Counted from the first letter of the stretch, positions 52,641-61,816 are shown. The stretch: 64,000 nucleotides of DNA from Craterilacuibacter sinensis (GCF_009831765.1 NZ_WSSB01000005.1:62001-126000); one strand, 5' to 3'. Made by a program: numbers and translations. The notes: generated from the sequence alone by a model not told the origin.

Positions 52641-53549
52641 TTACGCCACGGAACCGTCAGAGCCGTAGGCCAGTTGCCAGAAGCCGTAGCCACCGGCGGC
52701 GCGCGCTTCAGCACCGAACTTGAACTTGCGACGGTTGAACACATCGTCGGCTTGCGGGTCGGTCTGCTGCACAAACACCGGCTTCTTGCGCTCCTGGTAG
52801 ATGAATGGCTTGACCGGCTTGGTGGTATCCAGCAAGAACCAGGCATCGTCCGAGCTCAGGCGCGCATCAACCACCAGCTCGGCCGTGCCCTTGTACGGGT
52901 TGGCCTTGCCGTCTTCCAGCTTGTCCACCGTCAGCAGGGCGCGGGCGGTGTCTTCCAGTGCCGGCGGCACCAGCAGTACGTTGGGGTTGATGTTGAGCGG
53001 GCGGCCCTCGTCGTCCTTGAATTTCTTCATCGCCACACGGGCTGCGCCATAGCTGGCCTGAGCAGCGGCCAGCGAGATAGCAGACAGCTTTTTGGTGCCC
53101 TTGTTGGAAACCGACTGACCCGCCACCGGATGGTCTATGTCACAGAAATACTGGCCGTCGTAGCACAGGCTGGTGAAGGCCTTGTTGACCAGCTCGAACA
53201 CGATTTCATCCGGCAGCTGCTTGGCCGAGAAGCCCGCCATCTGCGCTTGCGGGGCATAGATGCCCAAGTTGTCATCTTCGATGTCGTTGCGGTCGACCTC
53301 GACGGTGGCTTCCCAGTCATCGTTAGTGATGCTGTAGCTGGAGGCCGCCAGTGCCTTGACCGCCTTCTCGCCGATCCACTTTTGCATGCGCGGGAAGGTG
53401 GATAGCCACTTATAGTCGTTCAGCTTTCCGCTCGACGGCACCAGCATGGCAATGCTCTGCCAGTTGCTTGGCGTGGCATCGAAGGTGTTGTTGAAGCTCA
53501 GCTTCAGGTTGACGAAGATGGCCTTCAGGTTGTTGCCGTTGATGATCAT
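52641..53549 (-). CDS. major capsid protein (Mu T-like)
   Basis: A 302-residue head subunit of the Mu gpT family. LKAIFVNLKLSFNNTFDATP at the start, KWLSTFPRMQKWIGEKAV, VEVDRNDIEDDNLGIY and FCDIDHPVAGQ are characteristic. The length matches Mu T. A short spacer precedes the gp33-like gene. Confidence 0.94.
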   Translation of the reverse strand: MIINGNNLKAIFVNLKLSFNNTFDATPSNWQSIAMLVPSSGKLNDYKWLSTFPRMQKWIGEKAVKALAASSYSITNDDWEATVEVDRNDIEDDNLGIYAPQAQMAGFSAKQLPDEIVFELVNKAFTSLCYDGQYFCDIDHPVAGQSVSNKGTKKLSAISLAAAQASYGAARVAMKKFKDDEGRPLNINPNVLLVPPALEDTARALLTVDKLEDGKANPYKGTAELVVDARLSSDDAWFLLDTTKPVKPFIYQERKKPVFVQQTDPQADDVFNRRKFKFGAEARAAGGYGFWQLAYGSDGSVA

Positions 53550-53561
53550 GGGGCGGTCTCC

Positions 53562-53966
53562 TTAAATGACCCACACGCCGTCAGCATCGAGCGCGACAAC
53601 AATGCCGGCCTGCGAACGGGTGTTGGTGCCGTTGGTTTTAGCCACGGTCTGGTTGTCGACGATAAAGCAGGGGCGCCCGAGGCTGGCTTGGGTGACCGGA
53701 TCGCCGCCATCGTTGGCCCATTTCAAGGCCTTGCCACGGCGGATCGGTACGGTCAGCGCACCATCTGCGCCGGCGCTGTTGTCGATGTTGGCATCCGCCA
53801 TGCCCAGATAGGCCAGCGTGGTCGAAGTGGCACCCGGCGTGGCAAAGCCCGCAGCATTGGCAGCTACCAGCGTGCCGGCCAGAATCTTCACGCTGGCAGC
53901 GACCGGCGCGACGATCAGCTCGCCGTCCTTGAACGGGGTATTACGGTCTTGGGTCGTGGCCGTCAT
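53562..53966 (-). CDS. capsid decoration/cement-like protein (gp33 position)
   Basis: A 134-residue protein rich in Ala, Thr and Gly with beta-strand pattern (LIVAPVAASVKILAGTLVAAN; LTVPIRRGKALKWAND). This is typical of DUF2190-like or gpD-like head decoration proteins found between the protease and capsid genes. The assignment is by position and composition. Confidence 0.75.
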   Translation of the reverse strand: MTATTQDRNTPFKDGELIVAPVAASVKILAGTLVAANAAGFATPGATSTTLAYLGMADANIDNSAGADGALTVPIRRGKALKWANDGGDPVTQASLGRPCFIVDNQTVAKTNGTNTRSQAGIVVALDADGVWVI

Positions 53967-53969
53967 GGC

Positions 53970-55043
53970 TTACTCCTTCATCAGTGCCGCAATGGCGGCG
54001 GGGTCGTGGCCCATTTGCACGCAGACGGCCAGGGTGCCGGAATCAAGGTGGGCCAGCGGGTCGCCGGCGGGCGGGTTGCCCTGGGTCTGGGTGCCGGACA
54101 AGGCGGCAATCTTCGGTGCGGTGGCCAGATAGCCCTGCAGCGCGTTCAGGTTGGATTTACCCAGCTCGCGTGCCCAGTCTTCCTGGACAGCCAGCAGGCG
54201 GCCATCGGACAACGCAGCGGTCACCAGTTGCTCCATCTCTCCGCCTTGCAGCTTGGCGGTGAGGGTAGCAACCTGGTCTTGCAGGGCGCGCATGGTGTCG
54301 ACCGAGACAAAGCGTGCCGGGTCAGCCTGACTGGCCGACAGCGCGGCGATACGCTGCTGCTGGGTGCCGATCAGGTTGACCAGGTCAACGCTGGCAGCAG
54401 CCGTGCCATTGCCGCTGGAGAGCTGGTCGATCAGCTTTTGCAGCTGGGCCTTGATGTCGTCGGCGCTCGCGCCTACGGGCAGGTTGAGCAGCCAACGCAG
54501 CTGCTCGATCAGTTCGTCCATCGTGGAATCCTCCTGGGTGACGGGCGGGGTGGTTGAAACCAGACGCGACAAGGCAGCCACCTGCAGTTCAGGTAGTTCG
54601 TCCAGTGCCGGGTTGTTGGTCAGAGCGACATGCAGCAGGCCGGTGACACGGCCGTGCTTGTCGTAGGTAAAAACGGGGGAGAGGTAGCGGTATTCCTTGT
54701 CCGCGATCATGGCGGCCGCTTTGGCCGTCCACTCCACATCGGTGGCGTAGAGGCCGTCCTCGCGCCACTCAAGGGTGCGGAACCATGCCGAGGCGGGTGC
54801 CGGCTGACCGTTCTGCTCGCTGCGCAGGGTCTGGTGCTCATAGTCGATGACATAGGGCACGTCGCGGCTGCAGGCTTCACGGATCAGGGCAGCGGCCAGC
54901 GTTTCATCCAATTGCCAGGCGGCGCATTCGGCCGGACGGCCATCACGGGCGCGGAATGCCCCGGATGGCAGCAGCTTGATGGCTGGCTGGCCTTGGGTGA
55001 TTTCAACCGTCAGAGCGGCGATGAGGGGTGCTAGATGTGCCAT
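53970..55043 (-). CDS. head maturation protease with scaffold domain (Mu I/Z-like)
   Basis: A 357-residue protein. The N-terminal protease half has LLPSGAFRARDGRP, YVIDYEHQTL and EYRYLSPVFTYD; the C-terminal half is helical and Gln-rich (residues 200-300) and serves as scaffold. In Mu, gene Z (scaffold) is read from an internal start within I, and this could apply here. Starts at 55043 and 55064 both fall in a palindrome (55041-55065). A shorter relative lies in element A at 35779-36462. Confidence 0.9.
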   Translation of the reverse strand: MAHLAPLIAALTVEITQGQPAIKLLPSGAFRARDGRPAECAAWQLDETLAAALIREACSRDVPYVIDYEHQTLRSEQNGQPAPASAWFRTLEWREDGLYATDVEWTAKAAAMIADKEYRYLSPVFTYDKHGRVTGLLHVALTNNPALDELPELQVAALSRLVSTTPPVTQEDSTMDELIEQLRWLLNLPVGASADDIKAQLQKLIDQLSSGNGTAAASVDLVNLIGTQQQRIAALSASQADPARFVSVDTMRALQDQVATLTAKLQGGEMEQLVTAALSDGRLLAVQEDWARELGKSNLNALQGYLATAPKIAALSGTQTQGNPPAGDPLAHLDSGTLAVCVQMGHDPAAIAALMKE

Positions 55044-55065
55044 GCCCCGCAGTGTGCGGGGCATG
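55041..55065. promoter_or_regulatory. palindrome enclosing the protease start codon
   Basis: CATGCCCCGC-AGTGT-GCGGGGCATG is a perfect 10-bp inverted repeat. As at gp46, GGGG and the ATG (55043) sit in the 3' arm of the mRNA hairpin. The other arm holds a second in-frame ATG (55064). Confidence 0.6.
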
Positions 55066-55099
55066 GATGGGTGGGGTAGAGGTGAGGTGTTTCAGTACC

Positions 55100-55717
55100 T
55101 TATGATTGGTACATTCCCCACTCTTCAATCACGCTGCGTGATTGAGAGATATGTTGAGATCCAACAAGCCCAGTGATTCCAATGATCACAGTGGCCACGA
55201 GCGGGCCCATCTGCCACTGCCGTACCACAGGCACTTGAAAACCTTCGATCATGCTCTTCATTCGACCCACCATGAGAAATGCTGTGGCAAGAAAAATGAG
55301 GAAAATACCAATCAGCGAGGTTGCCAGTACATAGCTCAGAACGATGAACATCGCTCTATCCCTGAATCGTGAAACAATTTTATAGATGTGCGCATCGCAG
55401 CTTGCAAATCGCTCTTTTTCGATCTGTGTGATGGTTTCACGTAGCTCTGGATGTCGCTTGATCCATCTTAAAATCCTGAAGAATTTGAAAAGGCTCATTT
55501 TTTCCAAGCTATTGGACTGTGACTCAAAGATGAACCTAATCTCTTGGTATGCCGAATGAGACGTGCCCAGAGGATGGTCTTTAAAAGATTCCGTTATGTC
55601 ATTGAACAGATACCTCAACTCGTCTTTTGCAAATCCCAGCACACTGGGTTTGTAGAGGAATTTCCACGCCAAGATGACAAGTCCCAATCCAAGAGCAAAC
55701 ATTGGCAGTTCTATCAT
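55100..55717 (-). CDS. membrane protein of unknown function (phage cargo gene 2)
   Basis: A 205-residue protein with one membrane helix at the N terminus (about 4-22), a helical cytoplasmic stretch of about 110 residues (many charged residues, FFRILRWIKRHPELRETI) and two or three membrane helices near 120-195. It is not a known Mu gene and lies between G and I, which are adjacent in Mu. It overlaps the upstream gene by 4 bp and so pairs with it. A superinfection-exclusion or defence role is possible, but no motif proves it. Confidence 0.7.
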   Translation of the reverse strand: MIELPMFALGLGLVILAWKFLYKPSVLGFAKDELRYLFNDITESFKDHPLGTSHSAYQEIRFIFESQSNSLEKMSLFKFFRILRWIKRHPELRETITQIEKERFASCDAHIYKIVSRFRDRAMFIVLSYVLATSLIGIFLIFLATAFLMVGRMKSMIEGFQVPVVRQWQMGPLVATVIIGITGLVGSQHISQSRSVIEEWGMYQS

Positions 55718-56076
55718 GCGACTTCCTCCTCAGTTTGATTTTGTAGTACGGGTTCCCTAGATACTCTTTTTTCTAGCCGCTTACGGCGTGAGCGCTCCAC
55801 AACTGCGCCGCCTGTTGCGATGGTTGCCAAAATGTACCCAACCGCCGTATTTAGATTGAAAGCCTTTACAACTTCCGCAAGGGCCTTGATTGCATCTGGC
55901 TTCGCACTAACCCAAGCTGACAGTCCACTGATGAGCATCCAGAAGATCAAGCCAATGAGGGTCAATGTTGTAATGTGTTTTCCAAAGTCAAACCATCGTT
56001 CTGTATTGGCATCTTTCAGTCGCGCAAGTTCAAGCTCTGCCTCTGCTTTTGTCAGTCTTCTCGTAGGGTGGCTCAT
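55714..56076 (-). CDS. membrane protein of unknown function (phage cargo gene 1)
   Basis: A 120-residue protein. A charged helix (LTKAEAELELARLKDANTER) is followed by a membrane helix (about 35-52), a short linker (SAKPDAIKALAEVVKAF), a second membrane helix (about 75-90) and a basic then acidic tail. Two membrane helices with charged ends resemble small phage exclusion or holin-like proteins. Its promoter should lie in 56077-56220, where nothing else is visible. Not recognised. Confidence 0.68.
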   Translation of the reverse strand: MSHPTRRLTKAEAELELARLKDANTERWFDFGKHITTLTLIGLIFWMLISGLSAWVSAKPDAIKALAEVVKAFNLNTAVGYILATIATGGAVVERSRRKRLEKRVSREPVLQNQTEEEVA

Positions 56077-56223
56077 CCAATAATTCGCATGTCATCGTAT
56101 TGGCGGTGCACTTTATACCAATATCTGTCACGACTCAATCACAGATTGCCACTGGCGGCCGTTAGAACGCCGTTAAAAACTCACAGAATAACTATGGCAT
56201 TACATTGCCTATCCGTCACTGCA

Positions 56224-56243
56224 AAACGCGCTACAGCGCGTTT
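56224..56243. terminator. terminator after the G-like gene
   Basis: AAACGCGCT and AGCGCGTTT pair with a 2-nt loop; on the minus strand it is followed by TG and little T run. It closely matches 37556-37579 in element A. It separates the head operon from the cargo pair. Confidence 0.65.
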
Positions 56244-56258
56244 CTGTCGATTTCTTGG

Positions 56259-56750
56259 TCACTCGCCCAAAGCTGCACGCAGGTAGTCGCTGACGGTATC
56301 TTCGATGTCCTGCAGGTCGGTCTCGCCCAGGGCGAGGAAGGGGCGGGCCGGGATGTCGCTGCCAGGGTGATTGACCTTCTTGGCAAAGCGCCCGCCGAAC
56401 CTCAGCGCCTTGGCGTGGCGCGGGCGGATTTCATGAGCGGCGGTCTTGCCGCCGAACTGGTGGATAGCCGCGTATTTGACGTTGGTGCCGACCTGGGCAC
56501 TGTCGGCATCGCTGGCCGGGGTGATGCTGGCGGCCAGTCTGCCGCTCTTTTGCAGGATCTGTCCGCCTGGGCGGCCGGGCGGTTTCAGGCCCTGCCATTT
56601 CGGCCGGCCTTGCTGGGCGAAGTTTTCTTCGACCGCATCGGCCATGATGCCGGCGATGGATCGCATCAGCGGGGCGCGCTTGAGGGTAGCCTGCTCAAGC
56701 CGCTTGAGCGCATTAATGACGTTGGTGCTGTCGATCTGGATATCGATCAT
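56259..56750 (-). CDS. phage virion morphogenesis protein (Mu G-like)
   Basis: A 163-residue protein of the Mu gpG/tail completion family. LKRLEQATLKRAPLMRSIAGIM near the start, FAQQGRPKWQGLKPPGRPGGQILQKSGRLAASI in the family pattern and IPARPFLALGETDLQDI at the end are diagnostic. It acts in head-tail joining. A 100-bp gap separates it from the F-like gene. Its 3' end is duplicated in element A. Confidence 0.92.
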   Translation of the reverse strand: MIDIQIDSTNVINALKRLEQATLKRAPLMRSIAGIMADAVEENFAQQGRPKWQGLKPPGRPGGQILQKSGRLAASITPASDADSAQVGTNVKYAAIHQFGGKTAAHEIRPRHAKALRFGGRFAKKVNHPGSDIPARPFLALGETDLQDIEDTVSDYLRAALGE

Positions 56751-56852
56751 GGCGTATACTCAATACAAGCGCCGGAAAGACGGAGAATCTCCCTGCCGCT
56801 GGACGTTGCAAGACGGATCGATGAGGGGATCGTTGGGAGTCCCTCGCGGCGC

Positions 56853-58145
56853 TTATTCATGTTTCTCATACATTACGCTGGCTCGCTGGCGAATGCGCTC
56901 TACTTCTTTTGCATTGGTCGGATAGAACGACTGCAACCACAGTTCATTTCCATCTCGGGTCACTTTGACTACTGCCACCCACCATTTGTCTTTTTTTCGT
57001 ACAAACCGCAGGTGGTAGTCCCGTTCCTTCAGAACAAGACTGGGCCGCTCCAATACCTCCTGTACCAGCCCGTAGTCTTCCAGCCCAATACCCTGTCCTT
57101 GCCGGTTGGCCAGCTGCTTGGCGAGCGTGTCATCTGATAGCCAGACCGTCTGGCTGCTGGCACCAAGGCGCGCCATGTCTTCCTGGTACAAGATCGCCAC
57201 TGGATAGCGCTGCCCAAATGCCAGCGTCTGGCGAATCTCGTTGACCGGCTTGCCTGCTGCCAGCATCCCGTCGACAGCGCTGCCCAGCTGCCGATACCAG
57301 TGGGCAAAGCCCGGCCCTGTCAGGGAGCCCCGTACATACTGGCGGGCAACATCGGCTGGATAATTGTCCAGCGCCGGCTGGTAGGCCGCATGACCGGCGT
57401 TGAAGCCGAAGCCTGCATCGGCGGTGAAGGGTTGGCCAGTTGGGTCGCGAAAGAGTGGCGCGGGGCGGGTATTGCCCTGGCGGTCAATCGGCTGGGCGAC
57501 GGTTTCCATCAGGCCTTCGCTACTGGAGGTCACAATGCCGTTGCGCTCGATGTCGCGCTGGCGGCGGGCACGCACCCTGCAGCGGCAGCCCCAGCCATTG
57601 GGTGGGTAGAATGCTCGCCAGAACGGATCATCGTAGCGGAACACACGGCCATGCATGGTGCGATGCCGGGGACGGGTGCGCGTGTCCAGGACGGCCACGT
57701 ATTCCCACCACGGGCGATCTTCGGCATTGGCCAGCTGTGTCTGGTAGCGCCCCGCCATATAGGATGACTGCAGATTGGTGCGAAAGATCGTCTCCAGTCG
57801 GCGCGGATTGAGGCGCTTGCCGTGGATCTCGCCGGTTACCTTGTCGACTACGCGGCCCTTTCCCCACCAGCCTTTGGCCTCCAGCAGTGGTTGCAGCTTG
57901 TTGCGGAAGTCGGCCAGTGTTTCCCCCTGCTTGATGGCCTCACTCAGCGCACCACGAATATCGGTCAGCACATCAAGCCGGGTGATGCCGGCCACGGTAA
58001 AGGCCTTGGCGTGAGCCTGAGCCCAGACATCCTGCCACTTGAAACCGATGGCGTAGCCCTTGTCTTCGAAGTAGCGGATGGCGGCTTCCGGCTGCAAACC
58101 GATGGCGTAAGCCAAATCGACCGCTTTGGCATCAGGCGTCGCCAT
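56853..58145 (-). CDS. Mu F-like head morphogenesis protein with C-terminal extension
   Basis: A 430-residue protein. Residues 1-215 are the Mu F minor head domain (AIRYFEDKGYAIGFKWQDVWA, ETIFRTNLQSSYMAGRY, HRTMHGRVFRYDDPFW, PPNGWGCRCRVRA). Residues about 300-430 form a separate domain ending KDKWWVAVVKVTRDGNELWLQSFY. This resembles the PBECR/RelE-like nuclease domains known at the end of Mu F relatives. The start overlaps the portal gene by 14 bp. The nuclease assignment is inferred from pattern only. Confidence 0.88.
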   Translation of the reverse strand: MATPDAKAVDLAYAIGLQPEAAIRYFEDKGYAIGFKWQDVWAQAHAKAFTVAGITRLDVLTDIRGALSEAIKQGETLADFRNKLQPLLEAKGWWGKGRVVDKVTGEIHGKRLNPRRLETIFRTNLQSSYMAGRYQTQLANAEDRPWWEYVAVLDTRTRPRHRTMHGRVFRYDDPFWRAFYPPNGWGCRCRVRARRQRDIERNGIVTSSSEGLMETVAQPIDRQGNTRPAPLFRDPTGQPFTADAGFGFNAGHAAYQPALDNYPADVARQYVRGSLTGPGFAHWYRQLGSAVDGMLAAGKPVNEIRQTLAFGQRYPVAILYQEDMARLGASSQTVWLSDDTLAKQLANRQGQGIGLEDYGLVQEVLERPSLVLKERDYHLRFVRKKDKWWVAVVKVTRDGNELWLQSFYPTNAKEVERIRQRASVMYEKHE

Positions 58146-59736
58146 TCACGCGCCCCCAGATGTCACTGACAAAAATCGCGCGCGCAAGCAGATCGGCCAG
58201 TTTGTCATCGTCCATGTCCGGGTAGGCGGCCACCACGGACTCCAGCGCGTCGTCCGGCGTTGCACCATTGCGGATAGCCTGAATAACGGGTGCCAATAGC
58301 GTGTCCATGCCGGCAGCCAGCGCATCGGCAGGCAGTGCGCCAGCGGCGGCATCCAGCGCGGCCTGATCCGGATAGACCACCTCGCCCTGGGCGTTGCTCA
58401 GGGCTGCGCGATACGAGAGCGTGGCTTTGCCCTGCGTCCTTTGCTGGCGCAGTTCAGGCGGCAGGGCCAGATCTGGGCGCGGGGCGGCCAGCACCTCGTC
58501 CTCGGCCTGTGGCTCGGGAATGGCCAGCTTTTCGCGTACCCACTTCACCGGCACCTTCAGACCCAGCCCTACCAGTTTGGGCAGCGAGTCCGAGTACAGT
58601 GCCATATCCTCTGCCTTGCGCGTGTCGAATACCAAGCGCGGCATGCGGGTGGGGTCCACCTGGCCAAAGTTGAGTACGGCTAGCGGATACAGCAGGTCGC
58701 GGGTCAGCGAGCCTTCCAGCTGGCGCGCATCACCCACCATCAGGTCATGGCGCACCTCGTTGTGTACATTGCCCAGGGCATTGGTGCTGCTCTTGCCATC
58801 GGCCTGGCTGGTCAGTGTGCCGCCCAGAATAGCCTTGGATACGGTGCGCTCGCACCAGTCGATCATGGCCTGGAACGGGTCATGGCTACCTTTGGCCGCT
58901 TCCTCGAACTCGATCATCATCCCGTCTGGAATGATGCCTGCCGCGTTGTGGCCAATGCTGGCCACCGCCTGCAGCAAGGTGGCTTTTTCAGCCTGCGTGG
59001 CGCCAGCCGGGTATTTGCCCAGACGCATGGGCAGACCATAGATTTCAAGGAACTCGGCCAGATCCCGCACCGAATAGTTCTTGAACAGGTAGGGCCAAGC
59101 CAGTACGCGGTGCAAGCCGGCGCGGGTCAGATAGCCGGACTTGGCACGATGCCGGTGGATGACCCAGCCGAACGGCCAGGGCTCAGCCCCTTCCGCCGTG
59201 CCGTCACGCAGCCTGAGCGTATTGCCATCATGTGGCAGGGTCTGGAACCAGCGTTGCGGCCTGTGGGTCAGGCTTTGCGGCATCCAGTTGCCGCCCACCC
59301 GTTTCCAGTCGATCTCCAGTGCCGAGAAACCATGCCCGATGCCGTCCAGGCAATCCAGCAGGACATCATCCAGGTCGGGCAGATCCGTCAGCAGCTCCTG
59401 CAGTTGCTCGGCCAGCTTTTTTTCGGCAGCACTGGCGTTACGCGGCGGGGCAATGCTCCAGTCCAGCGTCAGGATGGAGCGCTTGCGCTTGCTCATCTCG
59501 GCAAAAATGTGGCCGTCCTTTTCTTCCATATCGGTGAATAGGTCGGCCTGGGCGGCCAGCTGGCCTTGCTCGGCTTCTTCCAGAATGTGGTGCAGCTTTT
59601 GCGGCGTCAGGCCGCGCGATGGGTGTTCGGCGAATTCGCGCGTCACCCAGCCGACGCGGGCCGTCTGCGGTTCGGTCAGCACCTCACGCTGGATAGGCTG
59701 GCCATGCTGGTCAAGAATTTGCGGCATTTTTGTCAT
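58132..59736 (-). CDS. portal protein (DUF935, Mu gp29-like)
   Basis: A 534-residue portal. The N-terminal RGLTPQKLHHILEEAEQGQLAAQADLF pattern and KRSILTLDW, then HGFSALEIDWKRVGGNWMPQ, FLEIYGLPMRLGKYPAG and KAILGGTLTSQADGKSS identify DUF935. It forms the DNA entry ring of the capsid and interacts with the F-like protein encoded next. Confidence 0.94.
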   Translation of the reverse strand: MTKMPQILDQHGQPIQREVLTEPQTARVGWVTREFAEHPSRGLTPQKLHHILEEAEQGQLAAQADLFTDMEEKDGHIFAEMSKRKRSILTLDWSIAPPRNASAAEKKLAEQLQELLTDLPDLDDVLLDCLDGIGHGFSALEIDWKRVGGNWMPQSLTHRPQRWFQTLPHDGNTLRLRDGTAEGAEPWPFGWVIHRHRAKSGYLTRAGLHRVLAWPYLFKNYSVRDLAEFLEIYGLPMRLGKYPAGATQAEKATLLQAVASIGHNAAGIIPDGMMIEFEEAAKGSHDPFQAMIDWCERTVSKAILGGTLTSQADGKSSTNALGNVHNEVRHDLMVGDARQLEGSLTRDLLYPLAVLNFGQVDPTRMPRLVFDTRKAEDMALYSDSLPKLVGLGLKVPVKWVREKLAIPEPQAEDEVLAAPRPDLALPPELRQQRTQGKATLSYRAALSNAQGEVVYPDQAALDAAAGALPADALAAGMDTLLAPVIQAIRNGATPDDALESVVAAYPDMDDDKLADLLARAIFVSDIWGRVNGDA

Positions 59737-59742
59737 CTCTGT

Positions 59743-61299
59743 TTACCAGGCACCATGGCCGAACCCGGAGAAGGATTCGTTATCGGCATCGCGGTTGCCT
59801 GGGCGGCCGGTGACCGCCTCGAATTCAATGGGGGAAGCTTCGTTGCGGCTGGCATAGTCGGCCATTAGCAAGGCGATGGCGCTATCGCCATGGCGCTTGC
59901 CGCTGGCCTTGCCATCCTCGTCTTTCTCCTGGGTGCGGCTGTCCGGTACGCGGGGGATGCCACGGATCAGCTGCACCTGGCGATAGTCGGTCAGCACGTC
60001 TTCGTCGGCCGGCAGGTCACACAGCGTGCCGTCCTCAAGGGCGGTCTTCAGCTTGGGGAAGTTGTCCAGATAGAACGCTTCGGTGGCATGCACGCTGTGG
60101 ATGCGGGTGGCGCCATACCTCTGGGTGGCTTTTTCCGCCAGATACTGGCCATTGCCCCGGGCATCCAGTGCAGCACTCAAGAAGTTCGGCAGCCCGTCCA
60201 GGATGTAAAACAGGATCTGGCGCTGCTGGTCGAACGGCATGTTGCGGATCTCGACCTGGAAAGGGATGCGCCGGCGCAGCCCCATCCGCACGAGGGGTTT
60301 CATAATGGTCAGGTCGCCCTTGCGGGCAAAGTCTTCGCCCAGGAAAGATTTGGCATTTTTTGGCAGTGCCTGCAGCAGGGGCTTGAGCTTGGTGTCGCAC
60401 CATTCGCGGATATCGGCTTCGCGGATAGTGTCAGGCTGCAAGGTAAAGGCATCGTCGCGGGCGATGCGCAGCACCGGGGTGGACTCGCTGGCCCTGCTTT
60501 CCAGCAAAGCACGGCTGAAATAGGCACCGGCCGAGTTGGTCGGAATGCAGTCAAGCTCCTGCCCGGCTCCGCTGCCATAGAAGGAATAGACCCCTGCCAT
60601 CCATGTGGCTTCGTCAGTTTGCGCATAGGGCTTGCCCAGGCGGAGGCAGACGCGGTGGTACAGGCCGTCAGCTACCGCTTCATGAAAGGTCAGCCGATGT
60701 ACCGTGCCGGCACGCTTACCGCCCTGGATGTCCTTGATCAGCTGATTGAACGGGTTATCCGTTCCGTAGTGGGTCGAGATGACCCGCACCTTTCCGCCCC
60801 AGATCAGCATGGCCATGGCTGCATCCAGCAGGGCCTGCAGCTGTTCATGGAAGGCGGCCTCATCGATCACGATCACCCCCTGGCGTCCACGCAGGTTGGA
60901 CGGGCGTGAGGACAGTGCCACGATGCGGTGGCCGGATGGGAAGCGGATGGTATAGGTCTTGATGTTCTTGTCACGGTCGGCCTCGTCATCCCAGATGCCT
61001 TCCTCGGTCTGGCCGGCCGCATAGTCGAATGCCTTGGCCCACATCGCGCAGGCCTCGATGTACTCGATGGTCATGTCCTGGTTGTACGCGATGTAATAGA
61101 CGTTCTGGCCGCCGGCCGATTTCTCGGCGGCCGCCGTCAATACATCGTCCGCCGCCTCGCCCCAGGTAAGACCGGTGCGGCGGCTTTTTTCAATCACCTT
61201 GAGCGGGGATGTGTCGGCCACCCAGCGCCGCTGGTAGGGCAGCAGCACTGCCGGTACGGCGGCAGTTGCGGTGCTGGGTAGCAGAATGGGCAGACTCAT
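59743..61299 (-). CDS. terminase large subunit (Mu gp28-like)
   Basis: A 518-residue packaging ATPase/nuclease. The Walker A region is the variant VIEKSRRTGLTWGEA and the Walker B is GVIVIDEAAF. The RNase H-like nuclease domain includes FLGEDFARKGDLTIM (first catalytic aspartate region) and GDSAIALLMADYA near the end (last aspartate). The ATG at 61299 overlaps the small subunit stop (ATGA). Confidence 0.94.
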   Translation of the reverse strand: MSLPILLPSTATAAVPAVLLPYQRRWVADTSPLKVIEKSRRTGLTWGEAADDVLTAAAEKSAGGQNVYYIAYNQDMTIEYIEACAMWAKAFDYAAGQTEEGIWDDEADRDKNIKTYTIRFPSGHRIVALSSRPSNLRGRQGVIVIDEAAFHEQLQALLDAAMAMLIWGGKVRVISTHYGTDNPFNQLIKDIQGGKRAGTVHRLTFHEAVADGLYHRVCLRLGKPYAQTDEATWMAGVYSFYGSGAGQELDCIPTNSAGAYFSRALLESRASESTPVLRIARDDAFTLQPDTIREADIREWCDTKLKPLLQALPKNAKSFLGEDFARKGDLTIMKPLVRMGLRRRIPFQVEIRNMPFDQQRQILFYILDGLPNFLSAALDARGNGQYLAEKATQRYGATRIHSVHATEAFYLDNFPKLKTALEDGTLCDLPADEDVLTDYRQVQLIRGIPRVPDSRTQEKDEDGKASGKRHGDSAIALLMADYASRNEASPIEFEAVTGRPGNRDADNESFSGFGHGAW

Positions 61300-61808
61300 T
61301 CTGCGATCCCCAGGATCATCTTGCGGATCTGCTGCACCGTGTCGCCGGACAGGCCACTCTTGCTGACCAGCGTCTCGGCCGCATCGGCTGCAGCACGCGC
61401 CTTGTCGCGTACCTCGGCCTGCCATTTCTTCTGCACCACGCTGGCCTTGCCAAGCTCGGCTACGGCCTTGGCTACCTTAGGGAGGTCGATCTGTCCTTCT
61501 TCAGCCATGAGTAGCTGGAACAGCTTTTCTTGCACTAGGCGCATCAGTGCTTCGTTGACTGCGCCTTCGTTATCCGGTGCTGCCTCGACCACAGCACGGG
61601 CTTGGCGAGTGGCGACATTAAGGGCCGCTAACCGGTCTTCGAATGTCTGGCCATAGCGCTGCAGGCTGGCACGGCTTATCGAGAAGCCTTTCTCGGCCAA
61701 GACGCCGGCCAGTGCCTCGTAGCCGGAGAACTCGCCCTCGACCAGTTCCCGGTCAAGCCAGTCGCGGATCTCGGGTGGCAGTTGCGACACTTTGGAGCGT
61801 GGCGGCAT
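61296..61808 (-). CDS. terminase small subunit (DUF3486, Mu gp27-like)
   Basis: A 170-residue helical protein. MPPRSKVSQLPPEIRDWLDREL and FSGYEALAGVLAEKGFSISRASLQRYG form the DNA-binding head of the DUF3486 family, followed by a long helical body. I chose the ATG at 61808 because the family begins at this point. Confidence 0.92.
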   Translation of the reverse strand: MPPRSKVSQLPPEIRDWLDRELVEGEFSGYEALAGVLAEKGFSISRASLQRYGQTFEDRLAALNVATRQARAVVEAAPDNEGAVNEALMRLVQEKLFQLLMAEEGQIDLPKVAKAVAELGKASVVQKKWQAEVRDKARAAADAAETLVSKSGLSGDTVQQIRKMILGIAE

Positions 61809-61816
61809 GATGATCC

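Noticed and set aside
56758-56852. Possible small gene between the G-like and F-like genes
   Set aside because: Only a plus-strand frame against operon direction is open, with no ribosome site; treated as spacer.
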